The notes: a model not told the origin generated them from the letters alone. Positions 37,636 through 50,014 are shown, counted from the first letter of the stretch. The stretch is 64,000 nucleotides of DNA from Nocardioides pantholopis (GCF_003710085.1 NZ_CP033324.1:3039501-3103500), one strand, 5' to 3'. Made by a program: numbers and translations.

Positions 37636-40470
37636 TCAGCCCGCCAGGTCGAACGCGTTCATCCCTCCTCCGAGGTAGCGCGGCTTGCCGAACCCGGCGG
37701 TCGAACCCGGCAGCAGGAACAGGTCACCGGTCCCCTTGCGTCGCACCAGCACGTCCGGGTGGCCGGTCAGCCCGATGTCGCGGATCCCGACTGCCCAGTT
37801 GTAGGGCTTCAGGTTCCCCGCGAGGGTGCGAGCGCCGGCGCTGCCCGGCCCGGTCCCGTACAGCGTGGGCCGGTTCGAGGCGCGCACCAGGATGCCCGGC
37901 GTACCGCCGTCCCAGCGGGCGACCCCGAGCGGCACGCTGCCGGGGATCGCGCCGAGGACCAGCGAGCCGGCGCCCAGCGCGCCCGGCCCGGCCCCGGGAT
38001 ACAGGTGCATGCCGCTGCCCGCCGGCTGGCCCATCAGGTCCGGCCAGCCGTCGCCGGTCATGTCCCCCACCGCCGCCAGCAGCGTCACGCCCGCGAAGCC
38101 GGTCGCGATCGTCTGGGGCGCCGCGAGGTGGCCCTGGCCGTCGCCGGCCAGCAGCCGCAGCTCGCCCGCCGTGGTCACGATCATCACGTCGGCGTCGCCG
38201 TCACGGTCCCAGTCGCCGACGTTGAGCACGGTCCGGGCGTCGGGCGCCGTCTGGCCGGTGTCGACGTAGCCGCCGAGCTCGGTGGTGCCGGCGTGCTGGA
38301 GCACTACCAGCTTGTCGCCGCGCCGGCCCAGCAGATCGGGGTCCGCGGTGCCGGAGATCGAGCCGCCGGCGCTGAGCCCCTTCATCCCGGCCGCCCCGCC
38401 GATCGGTCCGATCGCGCTGCCGAACCTCCCGCGACCGGTCCCGGGGAGCACGTAGCCGCGCCCGTTCTTGTGCCGGACGAAGAGGTCGTTGCGACCGTCC
38501 TGGGTGTAGTCGCCGAACCCGGTGACGGCGTCGTAGGACTTCCAGCCGGTCGCGATCTTGGTGCGCCCCGCGAACCGGCGGCCGGCGCCCTTGTGCAGCC
38601 AGGCGACGCCCTGGGCGTCGCGGCCGATCAGGTCGACCCGCCCGTCGCCGGTCACGTCGCCGGTCGCCGCCAGCCGGGTGTAGCCCCAGCCCTTGGCCAG
38701 CCGCTTGCGCTTGAAGGTGCCGTTGCCCCGGCCGAAGAAGACGTAGAGCCGGGTGCTCGCCTTGTGCAGCGCGACCACGTCGTTGCGCCCGTCGCGGTTC
38801 AGGTCGCCGACCGCGGTGATCAGTGACATCTTGCGGAACTGCTTCGTGCCCTTGAGCGGGCCGCGGAAGCCGCCACCGGCCTTGCCCGGCCGCACCGCGA
38901 CGGTTCCGGCCTTGTTCTGGACGAGAACGTCGGCCCGGCCGTCGCGGGTGAGGTCGGGCGAGGCCACGACCGCCGTGTACTTCTTCCACCCGCTCGAGAT
39001 CGACCGGCGGGCGAACGACGTCAGGCCGCGGGTCGGCAGCACGAGCAGCCGCTTGTCGCTGGCCCGGCGGACCACCAGGTCGGGGTGCGGGCTGTCCGCG
39101 AGGTTCGCCTCCAGCTCGCGGCCGGTCCAGGCGGGCGGCGTGGGCGTCGCGGGCGTCTGCACAGCTGCCGCGAGCTTGCGGATCTCGGGGATCTTCGCGT
39201 ACAGGTTCTTGCCCGGGCAGGCGGTGGAGCCGGCGTCGCGGTGCCCGCTGATCGCCGGGAACCGCTTGCTGCCGACCTTCTGCGAGGACGCGGACGGGGA
39301 GACCCCGTGCAGCGAGAGCTTCCACGCCATCAGCGCGCCGTACGCCTGGACCAGCGCCGCGCTGGGCTTGGCGGTCTCGAAGTTGCCGACCGCCGACATC
39401 GCGAACGCGTAGTCGTTGTAGCCCAGCGTGTGCGCGCCGACGACCGCCTTGTCGACGCCACCGGCCCGGCCCTCCCAGATCCGCCCGAAGCGGTCCACCA
39501 GGAAGTTGTAGCCGACGTCCGACCAGCCCCGGGACTTGGTGTGGTAGGCGTAGATGCTGCGCAGGATGCCCGGCACCTGGGCGCGGGTGTAGTCGTTGGC
39601 GTTCACGGTGTGGTGCACGAAGCCCGCGCTCACGCTCCCGTAGCGCAGCGACTTCTTGTCCCGCAGCTTCTCGTCCGCGCCCCACTGGGCCCGGGAGTAG
39701 ATCGTCGGCTTGGGGGCGGTGGCGGCGGCGCGCAGCTCGATCGCGTCGTCGGAGACCTCGCCGGCCGGCTCGGCCTCGACCGGGGCGGCCGCCGTGCCCG
39801 GGAGCTCACCGGTGTCGATCGCAGGGCGTTCCATCGCCGTGGCCTCGGCCTCGCCGGGGTCGACGACGGCCAGCCGCATGTCGGCCGGCAGCGCTGCGCC
39901 GTCGGCGACCGTCGCCTCGACCTGCACCTGGTCGACCTCGCCGACGAGGAGCTCGTCGGTCCCGGGACGCACGGCCGCGGCCTCCGGACTGCCCGGGTCC
40001 GGGGCGTGCTCGTCGTGGTACTCCAGCTCGGTCCAGTCCGACCAGGCACCGTCGCTCAGCGTGCGGGCGCGCACGGTCAGGTCGGCGTCGGAGATCCGGT
40101 CCCCACTGTCCCAGGTGACGCCCACGGCGCCGTACCCCTCGACCGCCTGCGGCTCGCTGGTCACGGTGAGCGCCCCCGCCTCACCCGGCGCGGCCTCCGC
40201 GCCGGGCACGGCGCGGCGCTCGGCGGGCGCGCCGGCGGGCGGCGTCAGCGGCACCTCCTCGACCGTGGCCTCGACCTGACCGGCCGGGACCGGCGAGGTC
40301 TGCGTCGACTCCGCGGCGTACGCCGCGAACGAGGCGCCGGCTCCCGAGACCCCCGGGCTGGCGACGTCGAGCGTCATCACGCCGGTGGTCGGGACGAGGA
40401 CGGCGAGCACGACGGCGAGTGCCAGCAGCTGCTGGCAGGCCGTGACGAAGCGGGCCTTGATGGGGTGCAT
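37636..40470 (-). CDS. secreted peptidoglycan-recognition amidase with FG-GAP repeats
   Basis: A 944-aa protein starting at ATG 40470 behind GGAG. Signal peptide about residues 1-50. Residues 55-250 are linker and beta-rich. A PGRP/amidase_2 domain lies at about 255-430, with the zinc His pair GFVHHTVN (286-287), the conserved YNFLVDRFGRIWEGRAGG and SGHRDAGSTACPG, whose His and Cys complete the zinc site. About eight FG-GAP/VCBS repeats (450-944, D-x-D/N-x-D-G calcium loops such as DLNRDGRNDVV) form a propeller. It should cut N-acetylmuramoyl-L-alanine bonds and bind the wall by the propeller. The upstream region has paired CGAGTAAC sites. Confidence 0.9.
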   Translation of the reverse strand: MHPIKARFVTACQQLLALAVVLAVLVPTTGVMTLDVASPGVSGAGASFAAYAAESTQTSPVPAGQVEATVEEVPLTPPAGAPAERRAVPGAEAAPGEAGALTVTSEPQAVEGYGAVGVTWDSGDRISDADLTVRARTLSDGAWSDWTELEYHDEHAPDPGSPEAAAVRPGTDELLVGEVDQVQVEATVADGAALPADMRLAVVDPGEAEATAMERPAIDTGELPGTAAAPVEAEPAGEVSDDAIELRAAATAPKPTIYSRAQWGADEKLRDKKSLRYGSVSAGFVHHTVNANDYTRAQVPGILRSIYAYHTKSRGWSDVGYNFLVDRFGRIWEGRAGGVDKAVVGAHTLGYNDYAFAMSAVGNFETAKPSAALVQAYGALMAWKLSLHGVSPSASSQKVGSKRFPAISGHRDAGSTACPGKNLYAKIPEIRKLAAAVQTPATPTPPAWTGRELEANLADSPHPDLVVRRASDKRLLVLPTRGLTSFARRSISSGWKKYTAVVASPDLTRDGRADVLVQNKAGTVAVRPGKAGGGFRGPLKGTKQFRKMSLITAVGDLNRDGRNDVVALHKASTRLYVFFGRGNGTFKRKRLAKGWGYTRLAATGDVTGDGRVDLIGRDAQGVAWLHKGAGRRFAGRTKIATGWKSYDAVTGFGDYTQDGRNDLFVRHKNGRGYVLPGTGRGRFGSAIGPIGGAAGMKGLSAGGSISGTADPDLLGRRGDKLVVLQHAGTTELGGYVDTGQTAPDARTVLNVGDWDRDGDADVMIVTTAGELRLLAGDGQGHLAAPQTIATGFAGVTLLAAVGDMTGDGWPDLMGQPAGSGMHLYPGAGPGALGAGSLVLGAIPGSVPLGVARWDGGTPGILVRASNRPTLYGTGPGSAGARTLAGNLKPYNWAVGIRDIGLTGHPDVLVRRKGTGDLFLLPGSTAGFGKPRYLGGGMNAFDLAG

Positions 40471-40521
40471 GGGGGTTCTCCAGGTGTGTGGGGGAAGTTC
40501 ACACGTGGCCCAACTTTCACA

Positions 40522-40557
40522 CGAGTAACACCCGACCCGGAAGCGAATCCGAGTAAC
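40522..40557. promoter_or_regulatory. paired CGAGTAAC sites upstream of the amidase gene
   Basis: CGAGTAAC at 40522-40529 and 40550-40557, 28 bp apart, within about 90 bp upstream of the amidase start. Each contains GTAAC, similar to cores described for MtrA-type sites. MtrA control is a guess. Confidence 0.3.
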
Positions 40558-40671
40558 TACAATCGTGTAATTTCCAGTCGACACGCCGGTCAATCCTAGA
40601 AATGTCAAGTTTCGGCGGGTTCCGCTGCCGCCGCGCTCGCCCGCCGGACCGCCCGCTTCCGGGCACGACGA

Positions 40672-40716
40672 AGCGCCCGGTCGGACCACCTGGAGCAGGT
40701 GGACCGACCGGGCGCT
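40672..40716 (-). terminator. galactan operon terminator
   Basis: 20-bp stem with one mismatch (40672-40691 with 40697-40716) and 5-nt loop, 30 bp past the ABC ATPase stop. Confidence 0.75.
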
Positions 40717-40746
40717 GCGGGACCGGCGGGACCCGGCTAGGACCGA

Positions 40747-41544
40747 CTAGATGTCGGCGCCGATCTCCTCGTCCTCGGCGTCCTGCTCGTCGGCACGGTC
40801 GCCCTGGTCCTCGTCGTACTTCAGGTAGCGGATGCCGGCGGCGGCCTCGCCGTCGAAGCCGACGACGCCCTTCTCGAGCACGATCACCCGATCGCACATC
40901 TTGCGCACCGAGCCTGCGGAGTGGCTGACGTAGACCAGGGTCCGGCCGCTGCGCCGGATCTCCTGCATCTTCTCCATGCACTTCTTCTTGAAGGGCCGGT
41001 CCCCCACCGCGAGGACCTCGTCGGCCAGGAAGATGTCGGAGTCCACGTGCACCGCGACCGAGAAGCCCAGGCGCGCGAACATGCCCGAGGAGTAGTTGCC
41101 GACCGGGGTGTCGAGGAACCGCCCCACGTCGGCGAACTCGACGATCGCGTCGAACTTACGCCGGGTCTCCTGCTCGGTCATCCCGAGGATCGCGGCGTTG
41201 AGGTAGACGTTGTCGCGCCCGGTCAGCTGCGGGTGGAAGCCGGCGCCGGTGGCGATCAGGCCGGCGATCCGACCCCGGGTCAGCACCCGGCCGGTGTCGG
41301 GGCGCATCACGCCGTGGATCAGCTTCAGCAGCGTGCTCTTGCCCGAGCCGTTGAGCCCCATCAGGCCGATGGACTCCCCCTGCTCCACGTTGAACGTGAC
41401 GCCGTCGAGGGCCTTGAAGGTGTCGCTGACCTCGCGGCCCTTCAGCTTCGCGACCGACATCTGCTTCAGCGTGCGCTGGTAGCGCAGCGTGAACAGCTTG
41501 GTCGCGTCCTCGACGGCGATCGAGGTGCTGGCGGGGTAGCTCAT
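40747..41544 (-). CDS. polysaccharide ABC exporter, ATP-binding subunit (Wzt type)
   Basis: A 265-aa ATPase with Walker A GLNGSGKST, signature YSSGMFARLGFSVAV (the YSSGM variant typical of O-antigen/teichoic acid exporters), Walker B DIFLADEVLAVGD and H-loop VSHSAGSV. With the adjoining permease it should move a lipid-linked glycan across the membrane. An acidic tail ends the protein. Its ATG overlaps the permease stop by one base. Closest functional parallel is the galactan exporter Rv3781-Rv3783 of mycobacteria. Confidence 0.9.
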   Translation of the reverse strand: MSYPASTSIAVEDATKLFTLRYQRTLKQMSVAKLKGREVSDTFKALDGVTFNVEQGESIGLMGLNGSGKSTLLKLIHGVMRPDTGRVLTRGRIAGLIATGAGFHPQLTGRDNVYLNAAILGMTEQETRRKFDAIVEFADVGRFLDTPVGNYSSGMFARLGFSVAVHVDSDIFLADEVLAVGDRPFKKKCMEKMQEIRRSGRTLVYVSHSAGSVRKMCDRVIVLEKGVVGFDGEAAAGIRYLKYDEDQGDRADEQDAEDEEIGADI

Positions 41545-42436
41545 CACAGGCGCTCCGGGATCTTGTTCTCCAGCCGGGAGAAGACCAGCTGCCCGAGGAC
41601 CAGCAGCACCAGCGAGACGCCCAGGGCGATGCCGCCGTAGGTGAACAGGTGGTCGGGGATGTGGGTGGCCCGGGTGGCGGCCGGGTCGTCGGTGGTGCCG
41701 ACCCAGAACGCGTCCTGGACCAGCAGTACCGCGTCGGCGACGGGGTTCATCAGGTAGTACTTCGCGAAGTCGCCGAACCGCTCCTCGACCAGCGTGAAGG
41801 GGTAGATCATCGGCACGCCGAAGCGCACGAAGTTGGTCAGGATGCCCACGATGCTGCCGACGTCGCGGAAGAACACGTTCGCGGCGCTGAACATCAGGGC
41901 CAGCGCGGTGCCGAGCACCGCGATGATCGCCAGCGCGAGCAGGAACCCGAGCATCGCCACCGGGTCCGGCGTCCAGCCCAGGAACAGGCAGACCACGGTG
42001 AGCACCAGCAGCTGCGGGCCGATGTGGTACATCGAGACCAGCATCGAGGCCACCGGGAACATCTCCCGGGGCACCGCCATCTTCTTGACCAGCGACTTGT
42101 TCCGCACGATGGAGCGGGTGCCGGCACCGAAGGTCTCGGTGAAGAAGTGCACGACGATCAGGCCGCAGAAGACGTGGATCGCGAAGTTCTCGGTGCCGCG
42201 CCCGACGATGATGCCCATCACGAACCAGAAGATGAACAGCTGGGACAGCGGGTTGATGTAGGACCACAGGAAGCCGAGCACCGACTGCTGGTAGCGGGCG
42301 CTGACCTCGCGTCGCACGAGCAGCCGCAGCAGGTAGCGACGGCGCAGGACCTCGACCAGCCCGGCCTTCGGCGCGGGCGTCGCCAGCGGGGCGTCGACGT
42401 GGTGGCGCTCGACGCGCTCCGGCGTCTCGGTGCCGG

Positions 42437-42440
<4 letters not shown>
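41544..42440 (-). CDS. polysaccharide ABC exporter, permease subunit (Wzm type)
   Basis: A 298-aa ABC-2 permease with about six membrane helices. The family motif LLRLLVRREVSARYQQSVLGFLWSYINPL follows a basic N-terminus, and NKSLVKKMAVPREMFPVA is also typical. The ATG at 42440 overlaps the glfT2 stop (ATGA). The longer upstream frame is a shadow of glfT2. Forms the channel for the ATPase encoded just after it. Confidence 0.9.
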
Positions 42441-45666
<3,226 letters not shown>

Positions 45667-46566
45667 TCAGTCTACGGAGGCCACGGGAGGGGTCCGCATT
45701 CCCCGCGCCGAGCGGAGGGCCCGGATCACGTTCAGCGCCTCGCCGCGACCGCCGCGCAACGGGCTGAGCAGCACCACCGCGGCGGTGAGCAGCCACGGCT
45801 TGAGCCGGACCGCGCGGTTCTCGCCGTAGCGGAAGTGGACAGCGAACAGGTTGCGGTACATGTAGTAGCCCTTCCAGCCCGACAGGTCGTGCTGCTGGTC
45901 GAAGGGCAGCTGCCGGACCAGCACCGCCTCGCGCAGCGCCCAGATCCGCCAGCCGGCCCGCCGGGCCCGCAGCGCGAAGTCCACGTCGTCGTAGAAGATG
46001 AAGTACGACGGGTCCGGCAGGCCGATGCGCTCCACGACCCGGCGGCGCACCATGAACCCCTCGAAGGCGACGTTCTCGACCTCGACCCGCTCCGGCATCC
46101 GGGACCGCTCGCCGTACTCGGTCTCCACCATCGCGGTCTTCGGCTTCAGCGCCAGCGGGTTGGCCAGGTCGAAGCGGACCGCGGCCTTCTCCACCAGCCG
46201 GCCCTCGAGGTCCTCGCGGACCGCTGTTAGGCAGTCCTCGTCGGCGGCCATCAGCACCGAGAGGCAGTCCGGCGCCGGCACCACGTCGTCGTCCATCAGC
46301 CAGATCCGGTCGAAGCCCTGGTCGTAGGCCGACCGGACGCCGCGGTGGAAGCCGCCCGCGCCGCCGACGTTCTCCTCGGTGCGGATCACCTGGAGGTTCG
46401 GGGTCGTGGCCTCGGCCAGGACCTGGGCGGTGTGATCGGTGGTGGCGTTGTCCACCACGATCACCGCGTCCGGGACGTGCTCCAGGGCGCTCAGCCCGGC
46501 CAGCATCCGCTCCAGCAGGTCGGCCCGGTTGTAGGTCACGACCACGATCGCGACGGTCTCGCTCAT
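45667..46566 (-). CDS. GT2 glycosyltransferase (GlfT1-like candidate)
   Basis: A 299-aa GT-A family 2 enzyme with VAIVVVTYNRADLLERML, DNATTDHT, IWLMDDDVVPAPDC (metal DDD) and IFYDDVDFALRARRAGW. Mycobacterial GlfT1 (about 304 aa) starts the galactan chain and shares this layout and the NVGGAGGFHRG motif. No membrane helix is certain; a hydrophobic stretch near residues 260-275 may attach it. ATGA overlap with the preceding GT2, and 6 bp from glf. It may be the GlfT1 or a second chain-starting or branching enzyme. Confidence 0.88.
   Translation of the reverse strand: MSETVAIVVVTYNRADLLERMLAGLSALEHVPDAVIVVDNATTDHTAQVLAEATTPNLQVIRTEENVGGAGGFHRGVRSAYDQGFDRIWLMDDDVVPAPDCLSVLMAADEDCLTAVREDLEGRLVEKAAVRFDLANPLALKPKTAMVETEYGERSRMPERVEVENVAFEGFMVRRRVVERIGLPDPSYFIFYDDVDFALRARRAGWRIWALREAVLVRQLPFDQQHDLSGWKGYYMYRNLFAVHFRYGENRAVRLKPWLLTAAVVLLSPLRGGRGEALNVIRALRSARGMRTPPVASVD
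45669..45674 (-). promoter_or_regulatory. -10 box (TAGACT) of an internal leaderless glf promoter
   Basis: TAGACT on the minus strand, 8 nt before the glf GTG, overlapping the last codons of the GT2 gene. Confidence 0.45.
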
Positions 46567-47540
46567 CGCAGGTACCGCCGGTGTCCGGTGAAGTCGCCGC
46601 GCAGCCCCGCCCACATGCCGCGGGCGCTCAGCGCCAGCCGGGCCGCGCTGGGCCGGGTGACGCCGTAGAACCACAGCGTCTTGACGACGAAGGCCAGCGC
46701 GTGCACCGGCCCCCGGTAGGTGCGCAGGTTGACCAGGTTGTTGCGGGCCATGCAGTAGTGCTTGAGGTCGCTGGGGCTGTGGTTGTACGTCGTCCGGCCG
46801 AACATCATCGGGGTCCCGAGGTCGCCCACGGCCGGGTGCACGACCCGCGCGCCGGTGTGGGTGGCCACCGTGGCGCCCGCGGCCTCGGCGCGCCACAGGA
46901 ACTCCACGTCGTCGCCCCAGATGAAGAACTCCTCGCGCGGCAGCCCGATCCGCTCGACCAGCTCGCGGGTCACCAGGACCCCGTTGAACGGGATCACCAC
47001 GCCGTCGACGTACGGCGGCCGGTCGGCGTGCCGACGGGCGTCGGCCGTGGTGCGCAGCACCGTCGCGGTGCCGGGCTTGCGGATCGGGAAGACCAGCCGG
47101 TCCTCGTCGTCCTCGGCCACGACCAGCGGGCCCCAGAAGTCCAGGCCCTCGGCGCCGTCCAGCAGCTGGGCGAGGCAGTCCCGCTCGGGCAGCCCGTCGT
47201 CGTCCATCAGCCAGGCCAGGTCCGCGCCGCGCTCCATGGCCCAGCCCAGCCCGGTGTGGAAGCCACCCGCCCCGCCGAGGTTCTCGGCGAGGGTGCGGGC
47301 CAGGACCGGGGTGGTCGGGTGCTCGTCGCCGGCCTCGCGGTCGTCCAGCGTCGCCAGCCACTCCCCGGTGCCGTCGGTCGAGGCGTTGTCGACGACGAGG
47401 ACCTCGGCCAGCCCGTCGATCTCGTCGAGGCGCTCGAGCAGCCGCTGGAGCAGGTCGAGCCGGTTGAAGGTCACGACCACGGCGACCACCCGGCGCCGGT
47501 CGGGCCCGTCCGTCGGGTCGGGGTACGTCGGGTCCGGCAC
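46563..47540 (-). CDS. GT2 glycosyltransferase, first gene of the galactan operon
   Basis: A 325-aa GT-A family 2 protein (VVAVVVTFNRLDLLQRLLERL, VDNASTDGTGEWL, NLGGAGGFHTGLGWAMERGADLAWLMDDDGLPERDC, FIWGDDVEFLWRAEAAG). It is a paralogue of the next gene and equally close to GlfT1. The GTG start lies 6 nt after TAGGGT, so the operon GT2-GT2-glf-glfT2-permease-ATPase begins with a leaderless transcript. The C-terminal region is basic. Which of the two transferases acts first cannot be told from sequence. Confidence 0.88.
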   Translation of the reverse strand: MPDPTYPDPTDGPDRRRVVAVVVTFNRLDLLQRLLERLDEIDGLAEVLVVDNASTDGTGEWLATLDDREAGDEHPTTPVLARTLAENLGGAGGFHTGLGWAMERGADLAWLMDDDGLPERDCLAQLLDGAEGLDFWGPLVVAEDDEDRLVFPIRKPGTATVLRTTADARRHADRPPYVDGVVIPFNGVLVTRELVERIGLPREEFFIWGDDVEFLWRAEAAGATVATHTGARVVHPAVGDLGTPMMFGRTTYNHSPSDLKHYCMARNNLVNLRTYRGPVHALAFVVKTLWFYGVTRPSAARLALSARGMWAGLRGDFTGHRRYLR

Positions 47541-47546
47541 GCGCCA

Positions 47547-47565
47547 ACCCTAGGGCCACTACGCT
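47547..47565. promoter_or_regulatory. divergent -10 boxes at the head of the galactan operon
   Basis: TAGGGT on the minus strand (47547-47552, 6 nt from the GT2 GTG) and TACGCT on the plus strand (47560-47565), about 60 nt before the GTG at 47626, which has its own ribosome site. Confidence 0.45.
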
Positions 47566-47625
47566 GACCCGGGCGCCGGGGCCACCCACCCCGGCCGCGA
47601 CCCCGGTCCAGAGAGGCCCCCCGCC

Positions 47626-48324
47626 GTGCTGAGCAACCCGCTGTTCAACAGCATCGAGACCCGCTACCCCGCCGGCCCCGACGCCACCCGGGTCCGGGAC
47701 ATCGGGCCGGAGGAGACCCTGCGGATCGTCTACCGCGACACCGACCTGCACCTCTACGTGCTGCCGACGGCGGCCGACCCGGCCGCCGGGCGGGCCGAGG
47801 CGCCCAGCGCCGGCGCCGACTTCGAGCTGCACGTCGTCCACACCAAGATCACCCGGCTCACCCAGCAGCAGCTCGTCTTCGAGGGCTTCGCGGTTCCCGA
47901 GCAGCCGGGGCGCGCGTACCCCCGGGTGGGCGTCACGCTGCACCACCGCGCGGACCTGGCCCCGGCGGCCGGGCGAGCGGCCGTGGCACCGCCGAGCACG
48001 TACGCCGGCTTCACCCGCCTGGCGACACCGGGCGGCGGCAGCGGCCTGGACCTGCCCTACGTCGCGCAGCGCTCCCCCGAGCAGCCACCCACGCGGGGGA
48101 CGGTCTTCGTCGACGTCGACTACCTGGCCCGCTTCACCCGGACCGACGCGACCGGCGCCCCCCTGCCCGTCCACGACGCCGACCCGGCCCGGCGCCTCGC
48201 GATGACCACCAGCGGCCTGGCCCGCCGGGCCTCCGCCCTGGACGCCGAGGCCCTGGTGCGCACCGACACGCTCGTCGAGGTCTGGGACGCCCTGTTCGCG
48301 CCGGCGCCTGGTCAGCACGGCTAG
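47626..48324 (+). CDS. conserved protein of unknown function
   Basis: A 232-aa soluble protein starting at GTG 47626 with AGAGAGG upstream. It has mixed alpha/beta sequence with ordered segments ETLRIVYRDTDLHLYVLP, FELHVVHTKITRLTQQQLVFEGFAVPEQPG and GTVFVDVDYLARFTR, an Ala/Pro-rich loop and no signal peptide, membrane helix or metal motif. Divergent from the galactan operon and convergent with a LytR-type gene. I do not recognise it. Confidence 0.6.
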   Translation: MLSNPLFNSIETRYPAGPDATRVRDIGPEETLRIVYRDTDLHLYVLPTAADPAAGRAEAPSAGADFELHVVHTKITRLTQQQLVFEGFAVPEQPGRAYPRVGVTLHHRADLAPAAGRAAVAPPSTYAGFTRLATPGGGSGLDLPYVAQRSPEQPPTRGTVFVDVDYLARFTRTDATGAPLPVHDADPARRLAMTTSGLARRASALDAEALVRTDTLVEVWDALFAPAPGQHG

Positions 48325-48333
48325 CGGGGCGAG

Positions 48334-48351
48334 GTCCCCGGTGAACCGGGG
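48334..48351. terminator. short hairpin between convergent genes
   Basis: GTCCCCGGTGAACCGGGG, the same hairpin core as at 24351-24368, 9 bp past the plus-strand stop and before the LytR-type stop. Confidence 0.55.
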
Positions 48352-48365
48352 CGCGCGGCCGGACC

Positions 48366-49853
48366 TCAGCAGGCGGCGGCGACGTCCTCGGCCTGGTTCG
48401 CGGCGTACCCCTCGTTGCGGGAGCCCAGCGACCCGCCGGTGACGCTGCTCGGCGTCGGCCGGGTCGCCCCCGGGGCCTTCTTCTTGGCGGCACCGCCGGC
48501 GGCAGCAGCGGGCTTCTTGCCCTCGGCGGCCGCGATCGCGTCGCGGACCATGGCGCGCACCTTGGCGATGTCCGGCTCGGCGGTGTTGATCGCCGGGGGC
48601 ACCAGCGAGACCGACGAGACCTTCTGGTCCTTGGCCTTCAGCGCCAGGTCGAGGAACATGTCGACCTCGGAGCCGGGCACGTCGGTCGAGACCATCGCGG
48701 CGGACGCCTCGGCGATCGCGCCGAAGTTCTTCACCGCGGACTGGGGGCTCACCTGGGTGAGCATCGCGGTCATCACGCACTTCTGGCGCGCCATCCGCGA
48801 GTAGTCGTCGGAGCCCTCCCGGGCCCGGGCGTACCAGAGGGTGTCGTGGCCGTCGAGCTTGCGCTCGCCCGGCTGGATGTAGCCGGTCACGTCGTCCCCG
48901 AGGCCGCCGACCGGGATCGGCGAGCGCACGTTGAGGGTCACCCCGCCCACGGCGTCGACGAGCTTCTCGAAGCCGCGCAGGTTGACCATCGCCCAGTAGT
49001 TCACGTCGAGGTCGGTGATGCCCTCGACTGCCATCACCGTGGCGTCGACCCCCGGGTTCTCGGAGTCGGGGAACAGCTCCACGTTGTCCTGGGCCCAGGT
49101 GCTCACGCCGTTGAGGTAGCAGCCGTCGCAGTCGAAGCCGTCGGGGAACTGCTCGGCCATCACCGAGCCCTTCCGGAACGGGAAGCGCTGCAGGTTGCGC
49201 GGCAGGCTGACCAGCACGGTCCGGCCGGTCTCGGCATCGATCGAGGCCAGGATCATCGCGTCCGGGCGCAGGCCCCAGCGGTCGGAGCCGGAGTCACCGC
49301 CGAGCAGCAGCACGTTGAACCGGCCGGCGTTCGCGCCGCTCGCGGCACCGTCGCCGAACGTCGTGAGCATGAAGTCGCGCTGGACCGCGACCAGGTGGGC
49401 CCCGAAGAGCAGCACCCCGGCGACGGCCAGGGCCAGGAAGCCGTTGACGCCGACGGTGGCGCGACGGTGGGCGAGCCCGAGCGTGAGCGGCTGGCCGATC
49501 CGCCAGGCGTCGACGAAGAGCAGCGCCCACCCGATCGCGGCCGCCGTGAGCAGCAGTCGCAGGAACAGCAGCAGCCCGGTGTCGGAGACCATCCAGTACG
49601 CGAACTCGCGGTGCACCGCGACCACGAGCAGGGTCACCAGCCCGAGCGCGATCAGACCGAGCCAGGAGAACACCGCGATCCGGCCGACCTTGCGGTTGCC
49701 GGCGGTGAGCTGGGCCGAGCCCGGCACCAGCAGGGTCATCACCATCAGCGCGATGGCCCGGCGGAACCGCACGCGGGCGGCGCGTTCCGCGGCGCTGGCG
49801 CGCACGGCTCCGCCGTGGCCGTCGAGCAACCCGGGGGAAGAGTCGGGTGGCAT
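48366..49853 (-). CDS. LytR-CpsA-Psr family glycan ligase with multi-pass N-terminus
   Basis: A 495-aa protein starting at ATG 49853 behind GAGAGG. There are about five membrane helices in residues 30-160, then an exported LCP domain (about 180-420) with NVLLLGGDSGSDRWGLRPDAMILASID, SLPRNLQRFP, and Arg residues in HDTLWYARAREGSDDYSRMARQK. LCP enzymes transfer lipid-linked glycans to peptidoglycan. Here the likely substrate is the galactan made next door. The multi-helix anchor is longer than usual. A Lys/Ala-rich tail ends in Cys. Confidence 0.9.
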   Translation of the reverse strand: MPPDSSPGLLDGHGGAVRASAAERAARVRFRRAIALMVMTLLVPGSAQLTAGNRKVGRIAVFSWLGLIALGLVTLLVVAVHREFAYWMVSDTGLLLFLRLLLTAAAIGWALLFVDAWRIGQPLTLGLAHRRATVGVNGFLALAVAGVLLFGAHLVAVQRDFMLTTFGDGAASGANAGRFNVLLLGGDSGSDRWGLRPDAMILASIDAETGRTVLVSLPRNLQRFPFRKGSVMAEQFPDGFDCDGCYLNGVSTWAQDNVELFPDSENPGVDATVMAVEGITDLDVNYWAMVNLRGFEKLVDAVGGVTLNVRSPIPVGGLGDDVTGYIQPGERKLDGHDTLWYARAREGSDDYSRMARQKCVMTAMLTQVSPQSAVKNFGAIAEASAAMVSTDVPGSEVDMFLDLALKAKDQKVSSVSLVPPAINTAEPDIAKVRAMVRDAIAAAEGKKPAAAAGGAAKKKAPGATRPTPSSVTGGSLGSRNEGYAANQAEDVAAAC

Positions 49854-50014
49854 CGAGGTGCCTCTCTGCTGGGTACTGCGGTGAGTACTGAAGGGGAAGG
49901 TCAGTGCTGCCCGCTCAGTATCACCAACCCCATGGGTCACACCCGGTCGCGACGCGCCGGAGAAACCCCACGCTCTCCGGCAGGTCCACGGCCCTCGCGG
50001 TCGGGTCCTCCCGG

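Noticed and set aside
40471..40671. c-di-AMP (ydaO) riboswitch before the wall amidase
   Set aside because: Such riboswitches occur before actinobacterial wall hydrolases, but I could not find the conserved core sequences in this 200-bp region.
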